From positions 1 to 48,088 of the forward strand of contig CAYWXK010000032.1 in the NCBI GenBank assembly GCA_964462515.1: a stretch of DNA of 48,088 nt. The letters are read 5' to 3'. Shown in pieces: positions 32,067 to 41,171 of this stretch. The stretch's first letter is position 1; every line of letters starts with the position of its first letter. Source of the DNA: CAYWXK01 sp964462515. Its GTDB lineage: Bacteria > Planctomycetota > Phycisphaerae > Sedimentisphaerales > Anaerobacaceae. The position numbers and the translations under genes were made by a program. The notes below the pieces were generated by a model. It was given only the letters and a program-made list of their open reading frames with translations. It was not told the origin of the DNA and searched no databases.

Positions 32067-32921
32067 ATGAACACAAAAATTACGATTGCAGACCTGGTGA
32101 CAGCCAAACGCCAGGGTAACAAGATTGCGGCGGTAAGTTGCTATGACTACACAACAGCCAAGCTTGTGTCCCAGACCGATGTGCAAATGATACTTGTTGG
32201 TGACTCGGCTGCCCAGCTTATGCTCGGATTCGATTCCACGCTTCCAGCGACAATGGATTTTATGGTGGCGATAACGGCTGCGGTTCGGCGAGGCGCACCG
32301 AACGTGTATCTGGTTGCGGATATGCCGTTTCTATCCTACCAGCTCGGGAAAACCGAGGCTATCAGGAATGCCGGTCGCTTCGTCGTCGATGCTGGGGCAC
32401 AAATGGTAAAGATTGAAGCCGGCGGAGCAGACCTTGATGTAATCAAATCGGTTAGCAATGCCGGCATAGCCGTTATGGCTCATATTGGGATAAGGCCGCA
32501 GAGCATCAGTAAGATTGGCCGATTCAAGGCCGAAGCAACAACCGCAGAAATGGCTGCTGAGCTTATCAGCCTTGCCGAGCAAATGATTAATAATGGCGCC
32601 GGCACACTATTACTTGAAGGGCTGGCGGCAGAGGTAGCAGAGATTATCACCAAGCGTTTTGAGGCGCCGGTTATTGGCTGCGGTTCCGGGCCGGGCTGCG
32701 ATGGGCAGATATTGATTGCACCGGATATTCTGGGCCTGACACAAGGGCCGGGACCAAAATTTGCAAAAAGTTACGGCAAGCTGGCTGACGATACAATCAC
32801 TGCATTCAGCGCTTATTGCAAAGAGGTGCAGAGCGAGCAATTCCCGGATGATGCGCATAGTTATCATATGAAGGGCGGGGAGCTTGAAAGACTTCAGGAA
32901 TTGCTTAAGGGCAACCATTAG
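32067..32921 (+). CDS. panB: 3-methyl-2-oxobutanoate hydroxymethyltransferase (ketopantoate synthesis)
   Basis: 284 residues. PanB adds a one-carbon unit from methylene-tetrahydrofolate to 2-oxoisovalerate, the first committed step of pantothenate synthesis. Seen: AVSCYDYTTAKLV, the metal site LVGDSAAQLMLGF, LVADMPFLSY, AQMVKIEAGG, VMAHIGIRPQ and PVIGCGSGPGCDGQILI, in family order. Normal length. Its product leads to coenzyme A, and coaE at 46.4 kb performs the last step of that pathway. No panC or panD is adjacent. A GAAAGAGTGAG stretch precedes the ATG. Confidence 0.95.
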   Translation: MNTKITIADLVTAKRQGNKIAAVSCYDYTTAKLVSQTDVQMILVGDSAAQLMLGFDSTLPATMDFMVAITAAVRRGAPNVYLVADMPFLSYQLGKTEAIRNAGRFVVDAGAQMVKIEAGGADLDVIKSVSNAGIAVMAHIGIRPQSISKIGRFKAEATTAEMAAELISLAEQMINNGAGTLLLEGLAAEVAEIITKRFEAPVIGCGSGPGCDGQILIAPDILGLTQGPGPKFAKSYGKLADDTITAFSAYCKEVQSEQFPDDAHSYHMKGGELERLQELLKGNH

Positions 32922-33113
32922 CAGACGAAACAACCCTTCGAAAAGTCGCAGAAATTGAAAGAATTCTAAAAACACTCTTTCAGCTAACATTATCAGGTAA
33001 CGCTCATTTCTAACCTTATTCATTATAAACAGGCCCTTTTTTGCTCGAAAAAGCGCTTTTTTGGAAAAAAAATAGAGATAAAGCAATTTTTTAAAAAAAT
33101 TTAATTTTTTCTA

Positions 33114-33152
33114 TTGACAGATGGTGATAAAGTGTTATAGCTATATATAACA
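33114..33152 (+). promoter_or_regulatory. Promoter and GntR-type operator before the ABC operon
   Basis: A perfect -35 TTGACA (33114-33119) is followed after 16 bases by TATAGC (33136-33141). An inverted repeat TGTTATA (33133-33139) and TATAACA (33146-33152) overlaps the -10 region, where a bound repressor would block polymerase. The first gene of the operon encodes a GntR-type regulator, so autoregulation is likely. Confidence 0.65.
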
Positions 33153-33175
33153 GTATATGTGTTGATTCAGGAGAC

Positions 33176-33595
33176 TTGAATATTTTTATACGAATAGAAC
33201 CATCCTCGCCTGTGCCGATATATCGGCAGATTATCGACCAGATAAGGTATCAAATTGCCACAGGGGCACTGAAGGAAGGCGACCAGGTGCCGAGCGTTCG
33301 GCAGCTGGCGAATAACCTGGCTGTAAACCAAAATACCATATTGAAGGTATATAACCAGCTTTGCGCAGAAAAGGTGCTAAGAATCGAACGCGGAAGCGGG
33401 ACATTTGTAGCAGCAGGCAGGCAGAGTATCCCGGCAGTTGAGCGAAAGAAAACGGTTGGGAAACTGCTCCGCGAGGCAGCGGTGCAGGCAATTCATTTAG
33501 ACATTAGTCTTGAGCAAATGAAAGAACAGCTTGAGAAAGAATATGAGGCGATAAGGTTGATGAGAAATAAAACGGGAGCCAAGAGCAATGAATGA
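33176..33595 (+). CDS. GntR-family regulator, YtrA subfamily
   Basis: 139 residues. The start is taken as TTG at 33176, with AGGAG only two bases before it; the encoded start MNIFIRIEPSSPVPIYRQI fits the family. The winged helix spans about 10-75 (EGDQVPSVRQLANNLAVNQNTILKVYNQL, then RIERGSGTFVA). The short helical tail of about 55 residues, without a ligand domain, is typical of YtrA-type proteins that control linked ABC transporters. It overlaps the ATPase gene by eight bases. Confidence 0.9.
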   Translation: MNIFIRIEPSSPVPIYRQIIDQIRYQIATGALKEGDQVPSVRQLANNLAVNQNTILKVYNQLCAEKVLRIERGSGTFVAAGRQSIPAVERKKTVGKLLREAAVQAIHLDISLEQMKEQLEKEYEAIRLMRNKTGAKSNE

Positions 33596-34493
33596 GCCGG
33601 CAATAAAAATAGAGGGTCTGCATTTTTCATACGGACGCAAAAAGGTCTTGCGGGGCGTTGACTTAGAAGTGCCTGTTGGGTCGATATTCGGATTTCTGGG
33701 GCGTAACGGCTCGGGTAAAACTACAACAATCAAGATTCTTTTAGGGCTGTTTAAGCCGGATGTCGGCGTATGCAAGATTGGCGGCTTGGACTCGCAAAAA
33801 GATACAATGGCAGTTCGGCGAAGTGTCGGATATATGGCCGAAGACCAGCAGATGTTCGGCTGGATGAAAGTTACGCAGATTATTAAATGGGTAGGCAGTT
33901 TCTATCCCGGCTGGGATGAGAAGTTTGCTCGAGAGCTGGTGGATTTATTAGAGCTGCCGAGAGATACAAGGGTGAAGAACCTGTCCAAAGGGCAGAACAG
34001 CAGATTGGCATTACTCTTGGCGTTAGGGCATCGGCCAAAAATAGTGATACTGGATGACCCGACGCTCGGACTTGACCCCATCGCGAGGAAGGATTTTTTA
34101 CGATATGTGATTGGTCTGCTTCAGAGTAACGGCGTAACGGTATTTTTCTCGAGCCATCTGCTCTATGAGATTGAGCCGGTAGCTGATTATGTGGCGATAC
34201 TTGAGGATGGGGTGATAGTAAAGGCAGGCAAGACCGATGAGCTTCGCCAGACTGTGAAAAAATTACTTCTTCGAGGAACCGGTGACATCGAATTTGGCGG
34301 AGTCGGAGGGATTCTTGATGTTGCGAAAATGGGAGAGAGAATAGCGGTTACAATCGAAGATTACAGCGAGGCAAAGCGAGAGGCGATAGAGAAAAAGAGC
34401 GGGTGTGCTGCTGTGGATGAAATGGCCCTGAACCTGGATGAGATTTTTGAGGCGTTCGTCATCGGCAATCGCGGGCAGAAAGTGAAGGTATGA
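33588..34493 (+). CDS. ABC transporter ATP-binding protein
   Basis: 301 residues, one nucleotide-binding domain: Walker A GRNGSGKTTTIKILLG, Q-loop near YMAEDQQMFGW, signature LSKGQNSRLALLLALG, Walker B KIVILDDPTLGLDP and switch His in FFSSHLLYEIE. In Walker B the usual catalytic Glu after the last Asp is an Asp (LDDP), as in some YtrB-type exporters, where activity may be slower. About 80 C-terminal residues form an accessory domain. With a YtrA-like regulator before it and two ABC-2-type membrane genes after it, this is a complete export-type system; the substrate is unknown. Confidence 0.93.
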   Translation: MNEPAIKIEGLHFSYGRKKVLRGVDLEVPVGSIFGFLGRNGSGKTTTIKILLGLFKPDVGVCKIGGLDSQKDTMAVRRSVGYMAEDQQMFGWMKVTQIIKWVGSFYPGWDEKFARELVDLLELPRDTRVKNLSKGQNSRLALLLALGHRPKIVILDDPTLGLDPIARKDFLRYVIGLLQSNGVTVFFSSHLLYEIEPVADYVAILEDGVIVKAGKTDELRQTVKKLLLRGTGDIEFGGVGGILDVAKMGERIAVTIEDYSEAKREAIEKKSGCAAVDEMALNLDEIFEAFVIGNRGQKVKV

Positions 34494-35197
34494 TTAAGGC
34501 GTTATTCTGGAAAGAGTGGTGCGAGCAGAGGTGGAAGCTGGCTTATGGGTGTGTGATACTCGTGGGCTTTACTCTGATTGGGCTTAGAAGCCGCCTGACC
34601 CTGGATGAGTTTATTGTTATTTTTGCATCTGCCGGAGGCTCGATTTTAATGGCGCTATTGGTAGGGATGGGGCTTGTCGCAACGGAAAAAAGTGAGGGAA
34701 GCCTGGAGATGCTTCTGGCGCTTCCTGTTCGGCCGTGGAAGATATTCGCAGTGAAAATGGTGATGGGGGCATTGGTTTGCACGGTGCCAATAGTTGGTTG
34801 TATGGCCGTGTCACTTGCAGTGGCCGGTGGGAGGGAGATAAGTGCTGCCCGAATAGCTATGTCCTATCTCGGTGGTATCGCCTTTAGTGTTCTAATGTTA
34901 GTATGGATGGTCGCTTTTAGTATTAGGCAGCCCAGCGAAGCGAGGACTGGTTTGGTAGGTATCGAGGTCTTTGTGGGCTGGGTGTTTTTCGTTTTCTTGT
35001 TTGTTAAAGTGTTTTACAAACGGCTGGATTTGGTTCTATGGGGCCTGGTGATTACGCCATTGGGCATTTTGCAGTTTGCGGTGAGCGGGGGCCAGATGCA
35101 CAATCTATGGACGGTGATTGTGCAGACAACTTTATTGATTTTCCTTTTGCTGTGGGGTGGATACAGATTTGGTAAAGAGGGAAGGTCGAAGGTATGA
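34490..35197 (+). CDS. ABC-2-type permease subunit
   Basis: 235 residues, starting within the ATGA overlap with the ATPase gene. The N-terminus IKALFWKEWCEQRWKLAYG is the short amphipathic lead-in typical of ABC-2 permeases, followed by six predicted membrane helices (about 20-38, 45-65, 88-108, 120-142, 155-172, 178-225 as two). It ends in a basic tail. It is probably one half of the membrane channel, with the next gene as the other half. Confidence 0.85.
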   Translation: MIKALFWKEWCEQRWKLAYGCVILVGFTLIGLRSRLTLDEFIVIFASAGGSILMALLVGMGLVATEKSEGSLEMLLALPVRPWKIFAVKMVMGALVCTVPIVGCMAVSLAVAGGREISAARIAMSYLGGIAFSVLMLVWMVAFSIRQPSEARTGLVGIEVFVGWVFFVFLFVKVFYKRLDLVLWGLVITPLGILQFAVSGGQMHNLWTVIVQTTLLIFLLLWGGYRFGKEGRSKV

Positions 35198-37131
35198 GAA
35201 GCGGCGCAGCGCTATTGTGGAAGGAATGGCGGGAGGTTCGCTGGTTTTTTATTGTGGGGGCGGCGATTTTTATCGGCTGGCCTTTGATGGAGGCAGTGAG
35301 CAATTATCGACTTTGGCAGAATTTTTATTCCGATATGCCGGCGGGGATGGTCTTATTGTTTGGAGGGTTTTTTGCGATACTTGTGGCAGTAGGGGCAACC
35401 TGTCGGGACCTGAGCGAAAATATAGCGTGCTTCTGGCAATCCCGGCCTGTGGCAATCTGGCGGTGGGTGGCGACAAAGTATTTGGTAGGCCTGGCTGTAG
35501 TTTTTGTGGTGCTCACTGTGCCTGTGTTGATGCAAATTTTGATGGCTGGAGGGGTTGATGGCTCGTATAATCAGGCCGGGGGATTCGCCAATATTCTGGT
35601 CTGTCATACATTCACGTTAATTCTGGTTTATAGTTTATCTTTTGTTACCGGCTGCCTCATACGGTCGCCTGTATATGCTGTGATTTTTTCGGCAGCATTG
35701 GCGATGTTGGTTTATTTCCTGCCGATGCTGGTCCCTCCGTTAGAGTGGCTTAGCGTTTTTAATCTTATGATGCAGTCACCAGTGGAAATAGTTCGGTTGA
35801 GCACGCTTGAGCAGGGAGGACCGTGGTTTGCCGGCAAGCTGCGGCTGGTCAAGATACCCTGGGCTGATGACCTGGCTCTGCGATATAATGTTGACCTGCT
35901 GCGTTATATTGCTTTTGCTCTGGTAGGTAGCTTTGCGGCGGTCGTTATTGCAGGAATTGCGGTTAAAAAGAACTGGCGATTGCGGGTTGGCCAGAAGCTG
36001 ATGTTCTGGTTGGTTGGCGGCGTGGCGATGCTTCTGTTTTTGACGGTAGTGTTCCAGCTCGGTTCAAATCTCAAATGCCTCAGGCAAATTCCGATGACCA
36101 GCCACAGAGGTACGGGTGCTCAGGCAGCGATTGTGTGCGAAGGTAACAAGGGTCTAATATTACTGCACGATGTGTGGGTTGATGAATCCTCGAATCCGAG
36201 GGATAAGTATCGTCTGTGGAGGTTTAATTTGTCGTCGGCGGAGCCGATTGGAAAGGAAATTGTCTTGCCGGTCCAGGTGCCGCCTATGATTTCATGGCTC
36301 GGCAACAAGGCCGCGATTGCCTGGTCGGCAGAACGGCCGCAGTTGTTATATATCGTCAGGCACTCACAAAGTGTGGATAAAGTGGACGGCAAATTGAAAG
36401 TGGATGCAGCGGAGCTTCTGACAGTATCAATAGCTACCGGTGAGGCGGTCGTGATAGACAAGATTGACTTGTTGCCACATATCGAGGATAGAAAAGGTAG
36501 TTGCGAGGGGATGTGTATGTGTAAAGACAAGGTTTTTGTAAACCTGTCGGGCCAGGTTTTTGTTTTTGATTTAGGGGCGAATGGTAAGCTGGCACTTAAA
36601 GACGTAAATAAAAGACAAGTTGGTGTTTGTGGCGAGAGCGGAGAACGAGATTCAGGCGGGCGAACTTTTGCAACTATGTCTATTGGATTGGTTCCTGGCG
36701 AGGGGCTGAGCGCACAAGAGCAGCTTGCGGTGTCGGTGGAGCTAAGCGGCTATCGTGTGATGGACAGCGAAGGTGATATTGTTGTCGAGACGAACAATGA
36801 TTTTATTAAGGTTTTTCGGCTAAAAGAAATGCGTGAGGATATTGCGACACTTGAAATGGTTGGATATCGCCAGCCGACGGCGTTGGAGCGTCTGGCGGGT
36901 TTTTCGCCGGGGCAGGTATTCTTAAGAGATGGCTTAGCGTATGTATTGAATAAAAGTGCAGATTTTGGCGGCTTGACCGTTTACGATATTCGTGGGCAGC
37001 AGATAAGACGAGTTGGCCATTATGCGGTGCCTAATGAGCGGTTACAGGTGATTGCACCGCTGCCGGATGGAAATATACTTGTTGGTGGAAACAAGCTGCA
37101 TATTGTTGCACCACCGAAAGTGAAACGATAA
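35194..37131 (+). CDS. ABC-2-type permease subunit with large C-terminal extracytoplasmic domain
   Basis: 645 residues, ATGA overlap with the preceding permease. It opens with the same ALLWKEWREVRWFF lead-in, then about six membrane helices in residues 15-265, with a further helix near 275-293 (LMFWLVGGVAMLLFLTVVF). The last 350 residues are soluble and beta-rich with repeated blade-like strands (IVCEGNKGLILLHDV, NKAAIAWSAERPQLLYIV, LAYVLNKSADFGGLTVYDIRG, PLPDGNILVGGNKLHIV), suggesting a beta-propeller. Its location is expected to be outside the membrane. Normal YtrC/D-type permeases lack this, so it may recognise the exported substrate or an envelope partner. Confidence 0.8.
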   Translation: MRSGAALLWKEWREVRWFFIVGAAIFIGWPLMEAVSNYRLWQNFYSDMPAGMVLLFGGFFAILVAVGATCRDLSENIACFWQSRPVAIWRWVATKYLVGLAVVFVVLTVPVLMQILMAGGVDGSYNQAGGFANILVCHTFTLILVYSLSFVTGCLIRSPVYAVIFSAALAMLVYFLPMLVPPLEWLSVFNLMMQSPVEIVRLSTLEQGGPWFAGKLRLVKIPWADDLALRYNVDLLRYIAFALVGSFAAVVIAGIAVKKNWRLRVGQKLMFWLVGGVAMLLFLTVVFQLGSNLKCLRQIPMTSHRGTGAQAAIVCEGNKGLILLHDVWVDESSNPRDKYRLWRFNLSSAEPIGKEIVLPVQVPPMISWLGNKAAIAWSAERPQLLYIVRHSQSVDKVDGKLKVDAAELLTVSIATGEAVVIDKIDLLPHIEDRKGSCEGMCMCKDKVFVNLSGQVFVFDLGANGKLALKDVNKRQVGVCGESGERDSGGRTFATMSIGLVPGEGLSAQEQLAVSVELSGYRVMDSEGDIVVETNNDFIKVFRLKEMREDIATLEMVGYRQPTALERLAGFSPGQVFLRDGLAYVLNKSADFGGLTVYDIRGQQIRRVGHYAVPNERLQVIAPLPDGNILVGGNKLHIVAPPKVKR

Positions 37132-37197
37132 TCGCGGAAGGTATTTATTGAGGCCTGTATATGTAATGTACCAAAACCGAAAGCACAAAGCGATGAT

Positions 37198-37270
37198 GTC
37201 ATTCCCGCGAAAGCGGGAATCCAGCCGTTTTATCAGTGTTTTCTGGACTCCTGATTCCGCAGGAGTGACA
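37198..37270. repeat. Composite palindromic repeat (ATTCCCGCGAAAGCGGGAAT type)
   Basis: Begins with the perfect hairpin ATTCCCGC-gaaa-GCGGGAAT (37201-37220), and ends in CTGGACTCCTGATTCCGCAG / GAGTGAC, a diverged inverted copy of the opening GTCATTCC...CCAG. Such units are spread through many bacterial genomes. A separate palindrome CCCACCAA-ttta-TTGGTGGG follows at 37298-37317. Confidence 0.8.
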
Positions 37271-37357
37271 AGTCTTTACTTTTACAGCCATCAATAGCCC
37301 ACCAATTTATTGGTGGGTTATCCATCAGTACCGAATATAATTTGGGGATTGGTGTTT

Positions 37358-38239
37358 ATGGCAGGCAGAATTTATATAGGCATAGCGGGGTGGTCGTATC
37401 CGGATTGGAAGGGGATTGTATATACCCAGCCGAAGATTGACCAGCTTGAATACGTAAGTAGATTCATTGATTGCGTAGAAATCAACAACACCTTTTATCG
37501 GCCGCCATCCGAGAGTGCGGCTAAATCCTGGCTGGAAAGCGTCTCGGGCAAACCAGAGTTCTTCTTTACAGCGAAGCTGCATCGAGACATCAGCCACGAA
37601 GGCAGGATTGATACCGAAATAGTAAAGCAGTTTCATAAAGGTTTTCAGCCGCTGCTGGAGGCGAATAAGTTAAAGCATCTGCTTGCACAATTTAGATATG
37701 ATTTTGCTGATTGTAAAGATAGCCGACAGCATCTATCCGGAATAATAGAGAGCTTCTCTAAATCATTCAATCTTGCAGTGGAGGTCCGACATAAATCGTG
37801 GCAGGATGAAGATGCGTTAAAATTTTTACAGGGGCTGGGCGTGTCGGTTTGCAACCTCGACTATCCGACCGCCTCGAACTCATTTGATATGCAGTATTGC
37901 ACCGTCGGCAAAACTGGATATTTCAGGATGCACGGCAGAAATAAGGAAAAATGGTTCAGCAAAGCCGGTAGAGATGAAGTTTATAATTACTATTACAATA
38001 GTAATGAGCTTGACCAGATAAAAAAGAGAATTGATAGATTGGCCGAGGCTTTTGAAACGCTTACCATTATTGCAAACAATCATTATCGAGGCGCCGAGCT
38101 TGCCAATGCTATTGAGCTTAAGGCATTACTTAGCGGCGAAAAGCAGGTTGTTCCTGAAGGTCTTTTGGGAACTTATCCAAATCTGGCAGCGATTGCGCTT
38201 GGAGCGGGCCAGGACAGTCTCTACGGGCTTTTCAAATAG
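37358..38239 (+). CDS. DUF72 family protein (YecE-like)
   Basis: 293 residues from ATG 37358, chosen because GGGGATT lies upstream and because MAGRIYIGIAGWSYPDWKG is the family start; the longer frame from 37310 is intergenic repeat. DUF72 proteins have a TIM-barrel fold. Seen: NTFYRPPS, FFFTAKLHRDISH, LAVEVRHKSW, CNLDYPTAS, GYFRMHGRNKEKWF and IIANNHYRGAELANA, all conserved. The biochemical role of the family is not established. A truncated transposase abuts its stop codon from the other strand. Confidence 0.9.
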   Translation: MAGRIYIGIAGWSYPDWKGIVYTQPKIDQLEYVSRFIDCVEINNTFYRPPSESAAKSWLESVSGKPEFFFTAKLHRDISHEGRIDTEIVKQFHKGFQPLLEANKLKHLLAQFRYDFADCKDSRQHLSGIIESFSKSFNLAVEVRHKSWQDEDALKFLQGLGVSVCNLDYPTASNSFDMQYCTVGKTGYFRMHGRNKEKWFSKAGRDEVYNYYYNSNELDQIKKRIDRLAEAFETLTIIANNHYRGAELANAIELKALLSGEKQVVPEGLLGTYPNLAAIALGAGQDSLYGLFK

Positions 38240-38526
38240 CCCTTCCGGACCAGGCGCTGCTCAGCATAATAGAGGGTCGGATAGTTCGGTATTTTATTTA
38301 GTCCCAGAACCTCACGTAAGTCAGAGGAATTATCGAGAAGCCCTATAATACCATCGTAATCTACCTTGAGAGATTGGCGTAATATAAGGATTGCAAACAA
38401 CTGATGCTGCGTAAAATCCCTGCTGGCAAAGGGGTGAGAATACAACGGTATAGAGTCCTTTGCCACACGAAGGGCCTGCCGGGCCAGAGCCACCGGCGAT
38501 TGCGTCATTTTTACTTCTGTTTGCAT
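38221..38526 (-). pseudogene. Truncated transposase, N-terminal fragment only
   Basis: 101 codons. MTQSPVALARQALRVAKDS, LYSHPFASRDFTQHQLFAILILRQ, DYDGIIGLL and YPTLYYAEQRL match the opening of an IS4/IS5-like DDE transposase group. Recognisable homology stops at about 38245, where the DUF72 gene ends; the catalytic domain is missing. The 130 bases upstream (38527-38660) may be the left end of the element. Confidence 0.72.
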
Positions 38527-38664
38527 AAGCTAATAAATCGACCAAAGATGTACCGAAAATCCAGTATTCTTGAACCTATCTGGAGCGCAAAACGGTATTT
38601 TGGGACATTTTCTGAATGTGGGCTTGAATTTAGCAGGATATGGCCCAGAGACGTCTGTCTTAAG

Positions 38665-39351
38665 CTATTCCGTTGGCAGGTTTGCCAGGTCTGCGTCAGC
38701 ACCGGCTATCATTAAGATGTCATCCTGATAAATAACCGTGTCGGGCATTGGAACGTTTATAATTTCTTGGCCGTTTTTTTGGTTTTTGCTTTGTTTGCCA
38801 CGTCTTATCAAAACCAGATTCACATTGTATCTCTCGCGCAGCCGCAAGTCCCTCACTGTCTCGCCGTCAAAGCTGGCTGGCGCTCTTATCCGGCCTAAGC
38901 TATAGCCGGGCGCAAAATCTATCTTCTCCCAAATTTGCGGTGCGATAAGTTTGTCCGCCAATCGCTGGGCCGACTCAATCTCCGGATATATAACCTCTGT
39001 AGCGCCTATTTTGGAAAAAACTTGACCCGCCGTGAGGCTCTCGGCTCTTGTATATATCTGCGTAACACCTATCTGCCGCAGATTCACCACCGTTAGAACC
39101 GCGGACTCAAAACCCTGGCTCGTTCCCTGTCCTATGCTGACAATAGCCACATCGACCTTGTCAATACCCTGGGCCCTAAGTGCCTCTTCATCTGTGCTGT
39201 CAAGCCGGACGGCGTGGCTCACCTGGTCTCGAATTAGTTCTATCTGGTCCCTGTTTTTATCAATTGCAATAACCTCTGCCCCGCTCATCGCTAAAGCGAT
39301 GGCCAGTTTTTGTCCAAATCGTCCTAATCCTATCACCGCAAACCGTCTCAT
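38665..39351 (-). CDS. ktrA: Potassium uptake regulatory subunit, KtrA/TrkA type (RCK domains)
   Basis: 228 residues, one RCK_N plus one RCK_C unit, the size of KtrA rather than the double-length E. coli TrkA. RCK_N has the Rossmann start FAVIGLGRFGQKLAIALA, acidic end of strand two VIAIDKN, and AIVSIGQG. RCK_C covers about 140-225 (RAPASFDGETVRDLRLRE, YQDDILMIAGADADL), a domain that in other species senses nucleotides or cyclic di-AMP. It gates the membrane partner encoded immediately upstream (41 bases apart). Confidence 0.9.
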   Translation of the reverse strand: MRRFAVIGLGRFGQKLAIALAMSGAEVIAIDKNRDQIELIRDQVSHAVRLDSTDEEALRAQGIDKVDVAIVSIGQGTSQGFESAVLTVVNLRQIGVTQIYTRAESLTAGQVFSKIGATEVIYPEIESAQRLADKLIAPQIWEKIDFAPGYSLGRIRAPASFDGETVRDLRLRERYNVNLVLIRRGKQSKNQKNGQEIINVPMPDTVIYQDDILMIAGADADLANLPTE

Positions 39352-39392
39352 ATATTAGCTCCCAAAATATCCCGGCACGCCGGGAAACGCTC

Positions 39393-41171
39393 TTATCCGA
39401 CAATTACTGCCTCATCCGGATAATTATAGTTAGCGGGCTTCAGGTTAAATGTCAGCGCCGCCAGCAGTGTCAATGGCCCGAGTCTGCCGATGAGCATCAC
39501 GACAATGATAATCAATTTTCCAGCAGTTGTCAAAGAAGGTGTTATACCGGTTGACAGACCCACTGTTCCCAGTGCTGAGGCTGTCTCAAACATAACCGCC
39601 AGCAGACTGAATCTATTGGAATTTTCAGTAATAGTGAGCGCCAGCGTAGCAGTGAACAAAACCACGGTAAAAAGCACCGTAATGGTAATTGCCCTGCGCA
39701 CAATAATCAATCGAACCGAACGCCCGAACATCTCCACATCATCACGCCTTCGCAGGGTGGCAATAACAGCCATAATTACTACCGCTAATGTTACCGTTTT
39801 AATTCCGCCTGCGGTTCCACCTGGCGAACCACCGATGAACATAAGTAATATCAAAACAAACTTGCTTGCCTCTGAAAGCGCCCCTATATCGACTGTATTA
39901 AACCCTGCTGTCCTGGCCGTAATAGATTGAAACAATCCGTCTAAAATACCAAAGCTTCTGGCAGAACTGCTCTGGCCGGTATACCGCTCAAACAAAAATA
40001 AACCCAGCATCCCGAAAACTATCAGACAAATGGTTGCACAAAGAACAATCTTTGTCTGCAGCCACATCTTTCTGGGCGTCTCTATCTGCAGCCGATAGCT
40101 TTTGTCGAAGGACTTTTTGCAGAACCGCTTTATACGGTCGGTTATAGTGTTAATGATGTCGTAAAGCACACCGAATCCCAGTCCTCCCAAGACTATTAAC
40201 GGGCAAATCACTACATATACCCCCCAGCACCTGTTATAGCCGACAAAATTGTCACTGAACAAACCAAAGCCCGCATTACAAAAAGCGCTGATGGAATGAA
40301 AAATGCTGCAGAACCACTGCTGCCCGGGGCTGAGAACTCGCCCTTGCACATTGTCCCACATCCCGAAGAGCGCAAGTGCGCCGATAGCTTCGATTAATGC
40401 TGTTGCCGCAAAGATGAAAACTATCATATTGCTTATTCGACTGAGCGTGCTTTCACTCAGTAAGTCCTGCATAGCTGCCGATTCACGAAAACTTAATGCC
40501 TGCCCCAATAGTAGCGATAATACCGCACCGAACACAACTATCCCCAAGCCGCCAAGCTGGATGAGTGACAGTATTACCAGTTGGCCCATTAAACTAAAGT
40601 CTTTGCCGATATCTTTCACAACAAGCCCGGTAACACAGCTTGCGCTGGTGGCTGTGAACAGGGCATCTGGAAAGCTTACATTCTTGGCGGTTGATGCACG
40701 AGGCAACATCAGCAATCCGGCACCGGCGACTATCAGAACCACAAAACTTAAAATTAATGTCCGTGTCGGATTAATACCAGAAGCGGCCCAACTGACGGAC
40801 GTCCTGCACAGTTTGGTAATCACTTGCAGAACAAGATATATCCCAACCGCGAAATGCCGAACCACAGCAGGCTCTTCAGACCACCAGCCTGCTCCAATTA
40901 CAGCTACACTAAGCGCAAGTAGAAGTGGAACCTCAATCCAGTTCGCCCGCCAGAACTCGCCTGCTGAATCTACGTTAAACCTGCGAATTATCTTCTCAAT
41001 TATGAATACACAAAGTAGAACAAGCTGAGCAGAGTGCAGAATCTGTGCCGGCAGCAACGGTTCACCAAAGCCAAACAAACCAATAAAGGACCCCACAACC
41101 GCTGCTGTTGCTAAAGCGTTAACACCAATCAAAATCCTCTCTACCCACTTGTTCTTATAATGTATCAGCAT
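39393..41171 (-). CDS. ktrB: Potassium transporter membrane subunit, TrkH/KtrB family, with N-terminal extension
   Basis: 592 residues. All four selectivity-filter loops are visible: TSASCVTGLVV, FHSISAFCNAGFGLF, SITARTAGFNTVD and SALGTVGLSTG. KtrB proteins are usually about 450 residues; here about 130 N-terminal residues with four extra membrane helices come first (LIGVNALATAAVVGSFIGL to AVGIYLVLQVITKL), resembling a voltage-sensor/ion-channel-like fold. Sodium- or proton-linked potassium entry is expected, gated by the downstream KtrA. The ribosome site before the ATG is weak. A structured leader with promoter and terminator lies about 180-520 bases upstream. Confidence 0.9.
   Translation of the reverse strand: MLIHYKNKWVERILIGVNALATAAVVGSFIGLFGFGEPLLPAQILHSAQLVLLCVFIIEKIIRRFNVDSAGEFWRANWIEVPLLLALSVAVIGAGWWSEEPAVVRHFAVGIYLVLQVITKLCRTSVSWAASGINPTRTLILSFVVLIVAGAGLLMLPRASTAKNVSFPDALFTATSASCVTGLVVKDIGKDFSLMGQLVILSLIQLGGLGIVVFGAVLSLLLGQALSFRESAAMQDLLSESTLSRISNMIVFIFAATALIEAIGALALFGMWDNVQGRVLSPGQQWFCSIFHSISAFCNAGFGLFSDNFVGYNRCWGVYVVICPLIVLGGLGFGVLYDIINTITDRIKRFCKKSFDKSYRLQIETPRKMWLQTKIVLCATICLIVFGMLGLFLFERYTGQSSSARSFGILDGLFQSITARTAGFNTVDIGALSEASKFVLILLMFIGGSPGGTAGGIKTVTLAVVIMAVIATLRRRDDVEMFGRSVRLIIVRRAITITVLFTVVLFTATLALTITENSNRFSLLAVMFETASALGTVGLSTGITPSLTTAGKLIIIVVMLIGRLGPLTLLAALTFNLKPANYNYPDEAVIVG

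Noticed and set aside
40303..41028. 241-codon forward frame opposite ktrB
   Set aside because: Antisense shadow of a membrane protein; no ribosome site and no recognisable domain.
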